Below, in pieces: positions 35,292-45,630 of a DNA stretch of 51,916 nucleotides; the first letter of the stretch is position 1, and the number at the start of each line of letters is the position of its first letter. Made by a program: the position numbers and the translations under genes. Origin of the DNA: Pseudomonadota bacterium (GTDB taxonomy: Bacteria > Pseudomonadota > Gammaproteobacteria > Acidiferrobacterales > Acidiferrobacteraceae); NCBI GenBank assembly GCA_021819125.1, contig JAKARW010000006.1, positions 1-51,916 of the forward strand, in the 5' to 3' direction. The notes under the pieces were generated by a model that was not told where the DNA came from, ran no database searches, and saw only the letters and a program-made list of their open reading frames with translations.

Positions 35292-38200
35292 GAATGGCCC
35301 CGCCGCAACAACACCTCAATCTCCCGGCGCAGGTCCTCCTCCTGGTACGGCTTTCCGAGATAGACATCGACCCCAAGCGCCATGGCGCGCTCACGGTGCT
35401 TGTACCCCGACCGCGACGTGATCATGATAATGGGGACGTGGCGCACGCGCGGGTCGGCGCGCACCCGTGCCGTGAGTTCGTAGCCATCCATGCGGGGCAT
35501 CTCGATATCCACGAGCATGACATCCGGGATGCGATCACGCAGCTGCTCCAGGGCCTCGATCCCATCTTTGGCGGTCGCGGCATCGTAACCTTGCTTTTGC
35601 AGGAAACGGCTCGTGACCTTGCGCACGGTTAGCGAGTCGTCGACGATCAGGACATACGGCCGCTCCACGACTGGCGCCTCGGCCGCCACAGCGGTCACGC
35701 GCAGGCCCTCGGCCTCGTTCCACAGGGCCGGGATATCGAGGATCAGCAGGACGCGCCCGTCGCCCATGATGGTCGCCCCAAAGAGTCCGCGTATCTCGCT
35801 CAATTGCGGACCGAGGGACTTGACCACGACCTCGCGGGTCCCAAATAGGTTGTCCACCCCGACTGCAACCTCCCGCGCATCGAGCCGCAAAAGCAAAACC
35901 GGCAGCTTACGCGGCCATTCACCCCCGCGCGGGATACCCAAACGCGCCCCCAGATCCATGAACGGATAGTCCTTGCCTCCATAGCGCAGACTGGGATGAT
36001 CGGCCGCCAAGGCCTCCATTATCGCTCCAGACGGCGCCTCCACGATATTGACGATGGCCGCGAGCGGAATCGCGAACATCTGATCGTTGCACCCTATCAT
36101 GAGCGCCTGGGCGATTGATAACGTAAGCGGCAATCGTATGATGAAGGTCGTCCCTCGGCCCGCCTGGGTGTCGACGCTGATCGCGCCTCCGAGTTTCTTG
36201 ACCTCGTTATGCACGACATCCATGCCCACGCCGCGGCCCGACAAGTGGGTGATCTTCGCCGCGGTCGAAAAACCCGGCAGCAGGATGAACTGCATGACCT
36301 GCTCATCGCTGACCATCGCCGCCGCCGGCACAAGCTTGCGCTCAATGGCCTTGGCGCGTATCCGCTCGACGTTCAGTCCGGCGCCGTCATCCGACAGCCG
36401 GATCACGATCTCCCCGCTCTCGTGGGCGGCCTGTATGGTAATAGCGCCCACCGGGCGCTTTCCGAGACGTTGACGCTCGGCTACCGACTCCAGCCCATGA
36501 TCTATGGCATTGCGAATCATGTGCTCGAACGGGCCGATCATGCGCTCCAATAGATGGCGGTCGAGCTCGACGTCGGCCGCGGCCAAGACGAGCTCCGCGC
36601 GCTTATTGAGCTCGCGCGCCGTCTGCCGGACGATCTGCCGCAGTCTGTGGGCCTGGGTGGCGAATCGCACCATGCGCGTACGCATCAGGCCTTCCTGAAG
36701 CTCGGTATTCACGCGCGCCTGCTGCTGGAGGACGGCCTCCGCCTGGCTCGCCACCCCATCTAGGGTGCCGTGCACGGTGATCAAATCGTGCAAATTCTCG
36801 GTCAGGCCTCGCGACAGATGCTGGAGCCGCGAGTAACGATCGAACTCCAAAGGGTCGAAGTCTTGGGCGACATTACCCTCGTCGACGCGCGCGCGCGACA
36901 CGATCTGGGACTCGGCTTGTATCTCGAGTTCGCGGACCTGCTCCCGGAAGCGCTTGACGTTGCCGTTTAGCTCGGCCAGGTGCCCTTTCAAGCTAAAGAT
37001 CTGCTGCTCCATGCGCGCGCGCGCGATACTGACCTCTCCGGCATAGGCCACCAACCGATCGAGAAGCGCGGTACGCACCCGCACTTGGCTTGCGGCCTCG
37101 GCCTGAAAGAGATCCTCGGCCGGGTCGTTTAGGGCCGGCGATTCGACGGTCGCGGCGGCAGGCGCGACCACGGGTATCGGGGCCGGTGGCGCAACCGGTC
37201 CGTCGGCGGCCGGATTTTCATCCGACAAGCTTGCGATCAACGCCCGCGCGGCGTCCTCGCCCGAGATATCACGACCCGACAAGAAGGCGTTATAGAGCGC
37301 GCCCAGCTGTTCGGCGGCCGCATCCAATAGCGTGAACAATCGGTCATCGCGCGGCTGGAGGCCTTCCTCGACACGCCGCAGGAGGTCTTCCGTGGTGTGC
37401 GCCAAATCACCCATGCGCCCGGCGCCGCACATGCGCGCGCCACCTTTCAGGGTGTGCAGGACGCGCTTTAGCGAATCAAGCAGATCGGCGCGGTCCCGAT
37501 GCTCGCGCCATTGGGCAAGCGCCGCTTCGAAGCTGTCCAGGAGATCGCGCGCCTCGTCGCGGAAAATGGCGCGCAGTTCAGGGTCGATCGCCTCGTGGGC
37601 CGCGTCCGCCCCCGTCGGTGCAACCGCGCTCTCAAACACCGGGGCGCGGACGGCATCAGCGGTTTGTTCCGCAAACAGCCCGGCCACGTCGGCGGTGGCC
37701 CCGGCGTGATCGTCGGGTACGGCCTCACGTACCCCTTCCTGCAGGGTCAGATTCTTTTGCCACCAGGTGAGCCCGGGCGCCGGCAGCCCCTCCCGGCTAA
37801 GCCCATCCAGACGATCGGCAAGGGCTGCAAACGGCGCATCTGGATCGGTGTTGCCGTCTAGGGCGACGAGCAGGGATTCGACTGCCGTGGCCAGATGCGT
37901 CAAGAGATCGACGGCCTCGGTCCCGAGCGGGATTTGATCGATTTCACGGGCTTGGAGGTACCGCTCTATTCCGGCACAGGACTCGGCCATGGCAAGCAGC
38001 GCCACGGAACGTGCGCTTCCCTGCATCGTGTGCACGGCCCTCAGGAGCTCGGCGGATACCGGGCGGTCAGCGCCGCCGGCCAGAGCGCCTGCCAATACGC
38101 GCAGGTGGTCACGCGTCTCGGTCATGAAGATATCACGCAGCACCGGGTCTGCGGAAAGCGGCGACACGCCTTGCGACGAGGCCGGTTGGGCGGCCGGTTT

Positions 38201-40495
38201 TGGCTCGTCGCGACCCGCGATCAAGGCCTCGCCATGGGCGGCGGCCTCGCCGGACGGCGCCACGAACCCTTTGTCCTCGGCCGATGGGGTGATGGTCGTC
38301 CCGGCGGCACGCGGCATGGATGTGTCCACGGACGGCTCGCGTCCCGCCGCCAAGGCCTGGAGCGCGTCGCGAATGACGGCCATCTCCGGAAGCCTCTGCC
38401 CCTGCTCCACGGCCACCACCCAATCCCGCACCGCCTCGTAGGCGTGCGTCACCCATACGAGCGCGGTGGGATCGGCGGCGCGCTCGCGCGCGCGGATCTT
38501 GTTCAAAAGCGCCTCGGCATCATAGGACAGCTCGGCGATTTCGCCGGCCTCGACCATGCGTCCGCTGCCCTTCAAGGTGTGAAACGCGCGCCGCGTGACC
38601 GTCACGGCATTTTCGTCGGACAGGTCGGCGCGCCATGCCGGCAGCGCCTCCTCAAGCTGCGCCACCGCCTGATGCGCATCCTCGAGGAACACCGGCAGGA
38701 TCTCCGGGTCTATGGCGATCTGAGGCGCCGCCACCGCCACCGCCGGCGCCCGACCGTCACCCGCCGTCTGTGGCGCGACGTGCGGGGTGGTGATCGTGCC
38801 TGAAGCTTCGTTGAGCGGTCGCGCGAGGTCGAAAAGCACGCCTGGGCGTAAGGCGTGGCCGCGCTCCAGCCCGTTGACATGCGCCTCAAGGCCCGCAACC
38901 GCGGCCGCCAAGGCCTCGGCGAGCGTCTTTTCGGGGCCCAGATCGCCCTGCACCAAGCGGTTTAGCACGCCATGGAGGGCGCGCGCCAGATCGGCCGCCG
39001 GCTCTTCCTCCAGCACCCGAAAGGCTGCTTCCACCTGCGCCGCCAAGCCCGGTATGCCTGCCAATCCGTCGCGGTCCCGGGGGGAGGCGGCAAACGCCAC
39101 GAAGGCCTCTTCGATGCGCGCCAGGTTGGCGCGGATTTCGGCGGACACCGCGCCCACCAGTTGCCGCCGATCCTGAGCCGACAACGGCGCCTCCGAGACC
39201 TCCAAGCCGCTGGCATCGGGCGCCAATGAAAGACTCGCAAGCATCCGGGTGCGCTCGTCGACGCCAAGCCGCCAGCCGGAGGCGCCATAGGGGATTTCGC
39301 GGGCCGCGCTTTCGATCTGTAAGAGCCCCTGCGCTAAAGCCATGGCCACCGCTCCGGATTTTTGGAGATGCCCGTCGGCAAGCGCGCGGCAGGCTTGAGC
39401 GGCCGCCTGTGTGAGCGCGCCGAGCGGCGCGACCTCGAGGGTCACGAAGGTCTTGGCCATCTTGTCTAGCAGCCGCACCAGTTCGTTATTGGCGGCGTCC
39501 CCCGTTTCCTGCGGGTCGAAGCAGCGCGATAGCAAGGACTGGGCCTGCGCGATTTCCTGACTAAGCGCGCTTGCGATCGATCGGAGCGCGGCGATCGAGG
39601 CCTCGGGGAGTTCGTCTTCCGTCGGCTTTACGAGGCCGAAGGCCTCGCGAACGGCGATAATGGCGGGATCGGACGAGGCACCCTCACGCAGGACAAACAG
39701 CATATCGCGCGTCAACCGCTCGCAGGCGCTACGGCTGCCACCCCGATCCTTGCCGTCGGCAAAGCGTTTGAGCAACTGGTCGAGCCGCGAGATGAGTTTC
39801 TTATCCTCGACGCGCGGATCCGTCTCGCCAATCAAACGCCACAGGAACGCCTCGGCCACCCACAGGCACTGGGCGAGTGGCGCAAACGCGACATGCGCGC
39901 GCCAGCCGCGCACGAGGTCTGGCATACTGCGCCGCTGCCCCTCATCGGCCGTCCCCCTTAGCCACTTGAGCTGCGCCGCCTGAAAAAATGGGCGCTGCTG
40001 GCGAAAGGCCTCGACAAACCCCGCGTCGTCGGCGGCCATGTTTCCTGGCGGCCGCACGGTAAGATCCACTTGAAAAAAGGCCTGCGCCAGCAGCGGCTCG
40101 GCGCCCCGGCCGGCGCGCAGTTCGTTTGCGAGCCCAAGCAGACTCAGGCCGTCGCCCAGGCCGCGGGCCTGGATGCGGTCGAGAATATCCGGAAGGAGCA
40201 GCAAGACGCGCGCCAACGGCTCGAGAGTCTCCTCGCGAGGGGGCTCAGTCGTGCTAAGCAGCGCCTGCACCGAAGCCTCGGCCTCGCCCACAAGATCCGC
40301 AAGGGCATCGACCTCGACCATCTTTAAGGTGCCGCTGACCTGATGGAGGTAGCTTGCGCAGAGCCTCAGCTTGGCCTCGTCGGCGCGATGCTCCACGAAG
40401 GCCTCGAGCGCCAGCCGCGCCTGCTTCAAGGTCTCATCTATCTCGTCTTTGACCCACCCCAGCGTCCCGAGATCGATACTGCTTTCGGTGACCAT
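35288..40495 (-). CDS. chpA: Pil-Chp hybrid sensor kinase ChpA/PilL
   Basis: ChpA is the histidine kinase of the type IV pilus chemosensory system. In the 1735 residues I see four HPt-type phosphorylation sites (H51 in LHQVSGTLKM; about 638 in HTLKGSGRMV; about 819 in HTMQGSARSV; about 1012 in HTLKGGARMCG), a P3-like dimer region, the ATPase domain (FEHMIRNAIDHGLE; DDGAGLN; GRGVGMDVV), a CheW-like domain and a C-terminal receiver (VLIVDDSLTVRKVTSRFL, phospho-aspartate in MLVDIEMPRMDGYE). It is shorter than the 2472-residue Pseudomonas protein. ATG 40495 is preferred to the overlong frame that runs into pilJ. Confidence 0.93.
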   Translation of the reverse strand: MVTESSIDLGTLGWVKDEIDETLKQARLALEAFVEHRADEAKLRLCASYLHQVSGTLKMVEVDALADLVGEAEASVQALLSTTEPPREETLEPLARVLLLLPDILDRIQARGLGDGLSLLGLANELRAGRGAEPLLAQAFFQVDLTVRPPGNMAADDAGFVEAFRQQRPFFQAAQLKWLRGTADEGQRRSMPDLVRGWRAHVAFAPLAQCLWVAEAFLWRLIGETDPRVEDKKLISRLDQLLKRFADGKDRGGSRSACERLTRDMLFVLREGASSDPAIIAVREAFGLVKPTEDELPEASIAALRSIASALSQEIAQAQSLLSRCFDPQETGDAANNELVRLLDKMAKTFVTLEVAPLGALTQAAAQACRALADGHLQKSGAVAMALAQGLLQIESAAREIPYGASGWRLGVDERTRMLASLSLAPDASGLEVSEAPLSAQDRRQLVGAVSAEIRANLARIEEAFVAFAASPRDRDGLAGIPGLAAQVEAAFRVLEEEPAADLARALHGVLNRLVQGDLGPEKTLAEALAAAVAGLEAHVNGLERGHALRPGVLFDLARPLNEASGTITTPHVAPQTAGDGRAPAVAVAAPQIAIDPEILPVFLEDAHQAVAQLEEALPAWRADLSDENAVTVTRRAFHTLKGSGRMVEAGEIAELSYDAEALLNKIRARERAADPTALVWVTHAYEAVRDWVVAVEQGQRLPEMAVIRDALQALAAGREPSVDTSMPRAAGTTITPSAEDKGFVAPSGEAAAHGEALIAGRDEPKPAAQPASSQGVSPLSADPVLRDIFMTETRDHLRVLAGALAGGADRPVSAELLRAVHTMQGSARSVALLAMAESCAGIERYLQAREIDQIPLGTEAVDLLTHLATAVESLLVALDGNTDPDAPFAALADRLDGLSREGLPAPGLTWWQKNLTLQEGVREAVPDDHAGATADVAGLFAEQTADAVRAPVFESAVAPTGADAAHEAIDPELRAIFRDEARDLLDSFEAALAQWREHRDRADLLDSLKRVLHTLKGGARMCGAGRMGDLAHTTEDLLRRVEEGLQPRDDRLFTLLDAAAEQLGALYNAFLSGRDISGEDAARALIASLSDENPAADGPVAPPAPIPVVAPAAATVESPALNDPAEDLFQAEAASQVRVRTALLDRLVAYAGEVSIARARMEQQIFSLKGHLAELNGNVKRFREQVRELEIQAESQIVSRARVDEGNVAQDFDPLEFDRYSRLQHLSRGLTENLHDLITVHGTLDGVASQAEAVLQQQARVNTELQEGLMRTRMVRFATQAHRLRQIVRQTARELNKRAELVLAAADVELDRHLLERMIGPFEHMIRNAIDHGLESVAERQRLGKRPVGAITIQAAHESGEIVIRLSDDGAGLNVERIRAKAIERKLVPAAAMVSDEQVMQFILLPGFSTAAKITHLSGRGVGMDVVHNEVKKLGGAISVDTQAGRGTTFIIRLPLTLSIAQALMIGCNDQMFAIPLAAIVNIVEAPSGAIMEALAADHPSLRYGGKDYPFMDLGARLGIPRGGEWPRKLPVLLLRLDAREVAVGVDNLFGTREVVVKSLGPQLSEIRGLFGATIMGDGRVLLILDIPALWNEAEGLRVTAVAAEAPVVERPYVLIVDDSLTVRKVTSRFLQKQGYDAATAKDGIEALEQLRDRIPDVMLVDIEMPRMDGYELTARVRADPRVRHVPIIMITSRSGYKHRERAMALGVDVYLGKPYQEEDLRREIEVLLRRGHS

Positions 40496-40520
40496 CTTAC
40501 CCCCGGCCGGCACGTCAGCC

Positions 40521-42650
40521 TCAGGCCGGCAGCTTGAAGCCTGCAACCGACGCCTGCAGTTCGCCCACAAGATCGGAGAGCTTGGCGATGGACTCCGCTG
40601 TCTGCTGGGTGCCCGCGGACGTGGTCGCCGTCGCCTCCTGGATCTCGGTCATGCTGGTCGAAACCGAAGTCGCGGCCTCCGATTGCACGCGCGCGTCTTT
40701 GGCGATACGCACGATGAGCGCCGACAGCTGTTCTGACACCGACTCGATCTGGCCGAGCGCCTGACCCGCGGCATCCGCAAGACGCGTGCCCTCGACCACG
40801 CCGTTTGTCGCCTTCTCCATGGAGTTCACGGCCTCATTTGTATCGGCCTGAATGGTCTTCACGAGGTCTGCGATCTGCTTTGTGGCACCTCCCGAGCGTT
40901 CCGCAAGCCTTTGCACCTCGTCTGCCACCACCGCGAAGCCGCGCCCCGCATCCCCGGCCATGGCCGCCTGAATGGCGGCGTTCAGCGATAGAATGTTGGT
41001 TTGCTCGGCAATGTCGTTGATGAGCTCCACGATTTCACCGATCTGCTGCGAGCTCTCGCCGAGACGCTTAATACGTTTCGCGGTCTCCTGGATCTGCTCG
41101 CGCATCTCATCCATGCCCTTGATCGTATTCTGCACGGCCTCGGCGCCGCGCTTGGCCGTCAGCACCGAGCCTTGCGCCACCTCCGCCGACCGGCTGGCGC
41201 TCTGTGACATGTCGTCCATCGACTTTGCCATCGTTCGTATGCGCTCGGTCGTTGCCAGGATCTGCGCGGCCTGACGCGTAGCGGCGTCGTTCAGCTCGGC
41301 GGCCGTGCGGCGACTGCGATTCGAGGCACTTGCCACCTCCTGCGCCGTGGTGTTGATGTGATACACAACGTTGCGCATCTCCTTCACGGCGTAGTTGATG
41401 GAGTCCGCGATCGCGCCTGTAATCTGCTCTGTCACCTGCGGCTGGATCGTCAGGTCGCCGTCGGCGAGGTCGCCCATCTCGTCAAGCAGCTTCAAGATCG
41501 CGTCTTGCGTCTCGCGGTTCTGGTTTGCGCTCTGCCGGGCGCGCATACGCTCGTCACCGACCAGTTTGCGCCCGAGCAACAGAAGAAACATGAGCGATAA
41601 CCCGGCCAGGGCATAGCCCGCGTATTTCTCGAATTCGCGCCGATGAGAAAGCGCGATGTAACCGTTCACGAGGGCGCGGCTTTGGGCAAGCAGCTTATTA
41701 CTCGTATGGAGGATCTTGGTGCCCGCGCGCTGCGCCACGAATAACGGCGCGGCATCGGCCAGAATGCCCCGCACGGCTTCATCCATGGCCGTGAAGGTTC
41801 GAACGGCGCGCGCGTACTTGGTCTGCGCGACCGCCGGCAGCTCCGGCCCCAACTGCGTCTGGGTCTGCTTGAAGAGCTTCGCGTCCTCACCGAATTCCGC
41901 GGCCGCCACGGCCGCCGCGCTGCCGCCTTCGGCAAACAGATTCACCTCCATCGTGATGCGCTGGCTCAGCATGCCTTGGCGCCCCGCGAGATAGATGATC
42001 TGAGGCGACATGTGGGCGCGCATGCCGCGCGTCACGATCTCGTCCCACAACGCAAGCAGCATGGGCGCGGTCTGGTTCACGGTCGCCACGTAGTCGTGCA
42101 TCATGAGCGCCGGCTCTTCCTGCTTTACGATCTCGTCTACATGGCGGCGCACGCCAAGCCAGGTGGTATTGAGCGTCATGAGCGCCGGGCGCACCAGCAT
42201 CGGGCTTGGCGGTATTCCGAGGCTTGCGTTACCGTTTTCGAGGCTGTCGATAATATTCTGGTATTCGATACGCGAGTGCCTGAGATCACGAAATGCGCTT
42301 TCCTCGCCGAGATTCGCCGCCGCGGCATCCTTTGCGATACGCTGCGACAACATGAGCAGCTGATCGGATTGCTCGATATATTTCGCGTCCCGGTTGGCCT
42401 GCTGGGCCTCCGAACCAAACAGGATCGCGACCCCGACGAGCGACACGACCATCAGCAGGAGCAGGACCGTGACACGGGTGATGGCGCGACCGGCGCGCGG
42501 CCCCTTCTTGTCACGCTCGGCCTTGGCGCCTTTTTTGGACGCCGGCTGCACCTCGACGAACCGTTCGCCTTGCCCGCCACCCAAGGATGCCATCTCTTCG
42601 GTCGGCTGATCCAAAACGACCCCCTTCCTTTTGGATAGTCTCGCCACCAT
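40521..42650 (-). CDS. pilJ: Type IV pilus chemoreceptor PilJ
   Basis: PilJ is the methyl-accepting-type receptor of the Pil-Chp system. The 709 residues have a basic cytoplasmic start, a membrane helix (about 59-81, [20 protein letters not shown]), a periplasmic part with two PilJ-type repeats each containing an MLSQRI motif ([13 protein letters not shown] and [13 protein letters not shown]), a second membrane helix near 346-366, a HAMP region and a signalling hairpin with [36 protein letters not shown] precedes ATG 42650. No PilK methyltransferase gene follows. Confidence 0.95.
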   Translation of the reverse strand: MVARLSKRKGVVLDQPTEEMASLGGGQGERFVEVQPASKKGAKAERDKKGPRAGRAITRVTVLLLLMVVSLVGVAILFGSEAQQANRDAKYIEQSDQLLMLSQRIAKDAAAANLGEESAFRDLRHSRIEYQNIIDSLENGNASLGIPPSPMLVRPALMTLNTTWLGVRRHVDEIVKQEEPALMMHDYVATVNQTAPMLLALWDEIVTRGMRAHMSPQIIYLAGRQGMLSQRITMEVNLFAEGGSAAAVAAAEFGEDAKLFKQTQTQLGPELPAVAQTKYARAVRTFTAMDEAVRGILADAAPLFVAQRAGTKILHTSNKLLAQSRALVNGYIALSHRREFEKYAGYALAGLSLMFLLLLGRKLVGDERMRARQSANQNRETQDAILKLLDEMGDLADGDLTIQPQVTEQITGAIADSINYAVKEMRNVVYHINTTAQEVASASNRSRRTAAELNDAATRQAAQILATTERIRTMAKSMDDMSQSASRSAEVAQGSVLTAKRGAEAVQNTIKGMDEMREQIQETAKRIKRLGESSQQIGEIVELINDIAEQTNILSLNAAIQAAMAGDAGRGFAVVADEVQRLAERSGGATKQIADLVKTIQADTNEAVNSMEKATNGVVEGTRLADAAGQALGQIESVSEQLSALIVRIAKDARVQSEAATSVSTSMTEIQEATATTSAGTQQTAESIAKLSDLVGELQASVAGFKLPA

Positions 42651-42708
42651 AATCGTTATTCCTCGTAAACGTTCTTTAAGTGCGCTCGCGCCCGCTTGGT
42701 GCCGATCT

Positions 42709-43254
42709 TTAAGCCGCGACGTGCTTGAATGTCAGGCTTTCCGTAAGCGAACGCAGATCAAAGACGCCCCACAACGTATCGTCCTGCGCATAGGCTGTCT
42801 GCACATGCATGAGAACGGCGTTGTCGAGCCCCGCGATGTCGCGCCGATCCCGCTCGGCATCGAAATGCTTTAACCCCAAAACCTCGTTGACCACGAGTGC
42901 CGTACTGAAATCACCGACGTGCATCACGAGCAGGCGCGCCTTGTCGTCCATGGGCACCGGTGCCTTGCCGAAGTATTCCGCCAGATCGATGATGGTTAAA
43001 AGCGACCCGCGCACGTTCGCGACACCCTTCACCCAGCGTTTCGTGCCGGGGACACGCGTGACCTCCGGGCGCACCAGCACCTCGGCGATCTGGTCGAGCG
43101 ATACGAGCAGCGACAGGCCCGCGAGCCTGAATCCAAGCCCGCTCCATAAGGGCGCGGCCTGCGTCTGTTCCGGCAGGCCTGGGGCCTGCGCCCGCGCCTC
43201 AGCCTGCATCCGCAGGAGAAGCGCAAACGCGCTATCCTGGGCGATATCGCTCAC
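42709..43254 (-). CDS. pilI: CheW-like coupling protein PilI
   Basis: PilI links PilJ to the kinase ChpA. The 181 residues show a CheW domain: [47 protein letters not shown], and [13 protein letters not shown]. The start overlaps the pilH stop by 4 bases; pilJ follows 58 bases later. Confidence 0.92.
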   Translation of the reverse strand: MSDIAQDSAFALLLRMQAEARAQAPGLPEQTQAAPLWSGLGFRLAGLSLLVSLDQIAEVLVRPEVTRVPGTKRWVKGVANVRGSLLTIIDLAEYFGKAPVPMDDKARLLVMHVGDFSTALVVNEVLGLKHFDAERDRRDIAGLDNAVLMHVQTAYAQDDTLWGVFDLRSLTESLTFKHVAA

Positions 43255-43613
43255 AGCGCCCGGATCTTGTCGAGCAGCACGCTTTCCACGACCGGCTTCA
43301 CGATGTAATCCTTTGCACCCTGACGCAAGCCCCAGGCCTTGTCGGTCTCCTGTCCCTTGGTGGTGCAGATGATGATCGGGATGCCGGCGGTGGCCGGGCT
43401 CTTCGATATCGTCCGGGTCGCCTCGAACCCGCTCATGCCGGGCATCACCACATCCATAAGGATCAAGTCTGGACGCATGGTCTTGAGCTTCTCGAGGCTT
43501 TCCTCGCCACTGCGCGCCGTGGAGATCGTAAACCCGTTACGCCCCAGCATCTCCTGCAGAAGGTGCAGCTCGGTTGGCGAATCGTCCACTACCAGAATAC
43601 TCTTAATCGCCAT
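43251..43613 (-). CDS. pilH: Response regulator PilH
   Basis: PilH is a single-domain CheY-like regulator of twitching motility. The 120 residues have the acidic pair in LVVDDSPTELHLL, the phospho-aspartate in LILMDVVMPGMSGFE, the threonine in IICTTKG and the lysine in YIVKPV. GGAGAG precedes ATG 43613. Second gene of the operon. Confidence 0.93.
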   Translation of the reverse strand: MAIKSILVVDDSPTELHLLQEMLGRNGFTISTARSGEESLEKLKTMRPDLILMDVVMPGMSGFEATRTISKSPATAGIPIIICTTKGQETDKAWGLRQGAKDYIVKPVVESVLLDKIRAL

Positions 43614-43679
43614 TATCGCTTCTCTCCTTTTACTATCCCTAAAAATGCACCAATCGCAGGACGTTGCGACCGCGGGCGG

Positions 43680-44045
43680 CTAGTGCACGTGCCGGGCAAT
43701 GACTTCCACCAATTCTTCCTGAGTGAAGGGCTTGTTCACATGCTCCTCGGATCCCGCGATGCGCCCGCGCGCCTTGTCGAACAAGCCGTCCTTGCTCGAG
43801 AGCATGATGACCGGTATATGCTTGAAATCCTTGTTGTTCTTTATCAAAAGACAGGTTTGGTAGCCGTCTAGCCTGGGCATCATGATATCCACGAAGATGA
43901 TGTCCGGCCTCCGGTCGGTAATAACCGACATGGCCTCGAAACCATCCCCCGCCGTATAGACGTCGTAGCCCGCCTTCTTCAAAAGGGCCTCCGCCGTTCG
44001 TCGTATCGTATTGCTGTCGTCGATTACCATAACCTTGATGCCCAC
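43680..44045 (-). CDS. pilG: Response regulator PilG
   Basis: PilG is the CheY-like regulator that promotes pilus extension. The sequence KVMVIDDSNTIRRTAEALLKKAGYDV, VDIMMPRLDGYQTCLLIKNN and VIMLSSKDGLFDKARGRIAGS is closely like the Pseudomonas protein. I prefer GTG 44045 (121 residues) because GAGGA lies just upstream and the length then fits; the frame is open to ATG 44126, which has no ribosome binding site. First gene of the pil-chp operon, divergent from gshA. Confidence 0.92.
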   Translation of the reverse strand: MGIKVMVIDDSNTIRRTAEALLKKAGYDVYTAGDGFEAMSVITDRRPDIIFVDIMMPRLDGYQTCLLIKNNKDFKHIPVIMLSSKDGLFDKARGRIAGSEEHVNKPFTQEELVEVIARHVH

Positions 44046-44319
44046 GGGAATCCTCGCCGCTACGTTTCGGGCGGCTGCTTTGAGCCGACCCGCGCTTCTT
44101 TGTGCACCCTCCTGATTTACTAGCATAAACCGTTTACAAAATCCATTTAAGGCGCAGATAAAAAATTTCCGGCCCGCCTACCGCGGACCGCCTTCCGGGC
44201 CGCCGAGAGTGGTACCGGCCGGGTATATTGTCACACATTTTAAAGTCGGGCCGGCGCCTTTCCTTTCGTTCTCGCATGGTGTCACTATTTGCCCTTCTTT
44301 CACGTAGCGAGGTCCGCTC

Positions 44320-45630
44320 ATGAACCGTGAGCCCAGGCACCACCCCGTCCCGCACCTCACAACCGCCCTCACCGGCCCCTTATTGGCCCTCGAAGAGCGG
44401 TTTTTGGAGCGTGAGACGCGGATCGAGCAGTGGTTTCACGAGAAATGGCTCGCGACGCCCGTCCCTTTCTACACCTCGGTCGACTTGCGCAACGCCGGGT
44501 TCAAGCTCGCCCCGGTGGATACTAACCTGTTCCCGGCCGGATTCAACAACCTCAACCCGGCCTTCCACCCGCTGTGCGTGCAGGCCCTGCAGGCGGCCGT
44601 CGAACGTCTTTGTCCGCGGGCGGCGCGCATTTTGCTGATACCGGAGAACCATACCCGCAACACCTTTTATTGGGAAAATATCGGCGCGCTGCTCATGCTC
44701 CTGGAGCGTGCCGGCTACAAAGTCCGTATCGGGTCGCTGTTGGCGGGCGACGCGCTGCCACCATCGATAACGCTGGCAAGCGGGCGCGTGATTCCCTTGA
44801 CGCCGATCGTCCGTACCGGGGACCGTGTCGGTGTCCCGGACTTTAACCCCTGCCTCGTACTTTTGAATAACGATCTGTCCGCAGGCCCCCCGGCCATCCT
44901 GCAGGGCCTTGCCCAGCCGGTCATGCCTCCGCTGTCGCTCGGCTGGTGGAACCGCCTGAAATCCGGCCACTTCACCCAATATCGGCAGCTCGCCATCGAA
45001 TTCGGGGCGCTGAACGACATAGATCCCTGGCTCATCGATCCGATCTTCCGCCGTTGCGGGCAAATCGACTTTCAAAAACGCGAGGGCGAGGACTGTCTTG
45101 CCCGGAACGTCGAGGAGGTCTTGCGCCTGGTCGGGGAAAAATACCAGGAATACGGCATCACCCAGAAACCTTTCGTGATCGTCAAGGCCGATGCCGGGAC
45201 CTATGGCATGGGCATCATGACCGTGCATCACGCCGACGAAGTCCGCCAGCTCAATCGCCGGCAACGCAATAAAATGGCGGTGATCAAGGAAGGCCAGACG
45301 GTGCAGGAGGTCATGGTGCAAGAGGGCGTCTATACGTTTGAGACGCTGGGACCCGAGCAGGCCGTGGCCGAACCGGTGGTCTATATGGTGGACCGCTTCG
45401 TGGTGGGGGGCTTTTACCGCCTCCACGGGGCGCGCGGCACAGACGAAAACCTGAACGCACCCGGCATGCAATTCCAGTCACTGGCGTTTGCCGAATGCTG
45501 CACAAACCCCGACGGAACCCAGTCCCCGGACTCGGGGCCTAACCGCTTTTACGCCTATGGCGTCGTGGCGCGCCTTGCGCTGCTCGCCGCCGCCTGCGAA
45601 CTCCAGGTGGCGCCCGGAGGGACCAAATGA
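44320..45630 (+). CDS. gshA: Glutamate-cysteine ligase, Acidithiobacillus type
   Basis: The enzyme makes gamma-glutamylcysteine, the first step of glutathione synthesis. The 436 residues resemble the family first seen in Acidithiobacillus ferrooxidans (TIGR02049-like), not the E. coli or plant types: LDLR-like VDLRNAGFKLAPVDTNLFPAGFNNL, PENHTRNTFYWENIGAL, VKADAGTYGMGIMTV and FVVGGFYRLHG. The stop overlaps the gshB start by 4 bases, which supports the pathway assignment. Confidence 0.92.
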   Translation: MNREPRHHPVPHLTTALTGPLLALEERFLERETRIEQWFHEKWLATPVPFYTSVDLRNAGFKLAPVDTNLFPAGFNNLNPAFHPLCVQALQAAVERLCPRAARILLIPENHTRNTFYWENIGALLMLLERAGYKVRIGSLLAGDALPPSITLASGRVIPLTPIVRTGDRVGVPDFNPCLVLLNNDLSAGPPAILQGLAQPVMPPLSLGWWNRLKSGHFTQYRQLAIEFGALNDIDPWLIDPIFRRCGQIDFQKREGEDCLARNVEEVLRLVGEKYQEYGITQKPFVIVKADAGTYGMGIMTVHHADEVRQLNRRQRNKMAVIKEGQTVQEVMVQEGVYTFETLGPEQAVAEPVVYMVDRFVVGGFYRLHGARGTDENLNAPGMQFQSLAFAECCTNPDGTQSPDSGPNRFYAYGVVARLALLAAACELQVAPGGTK

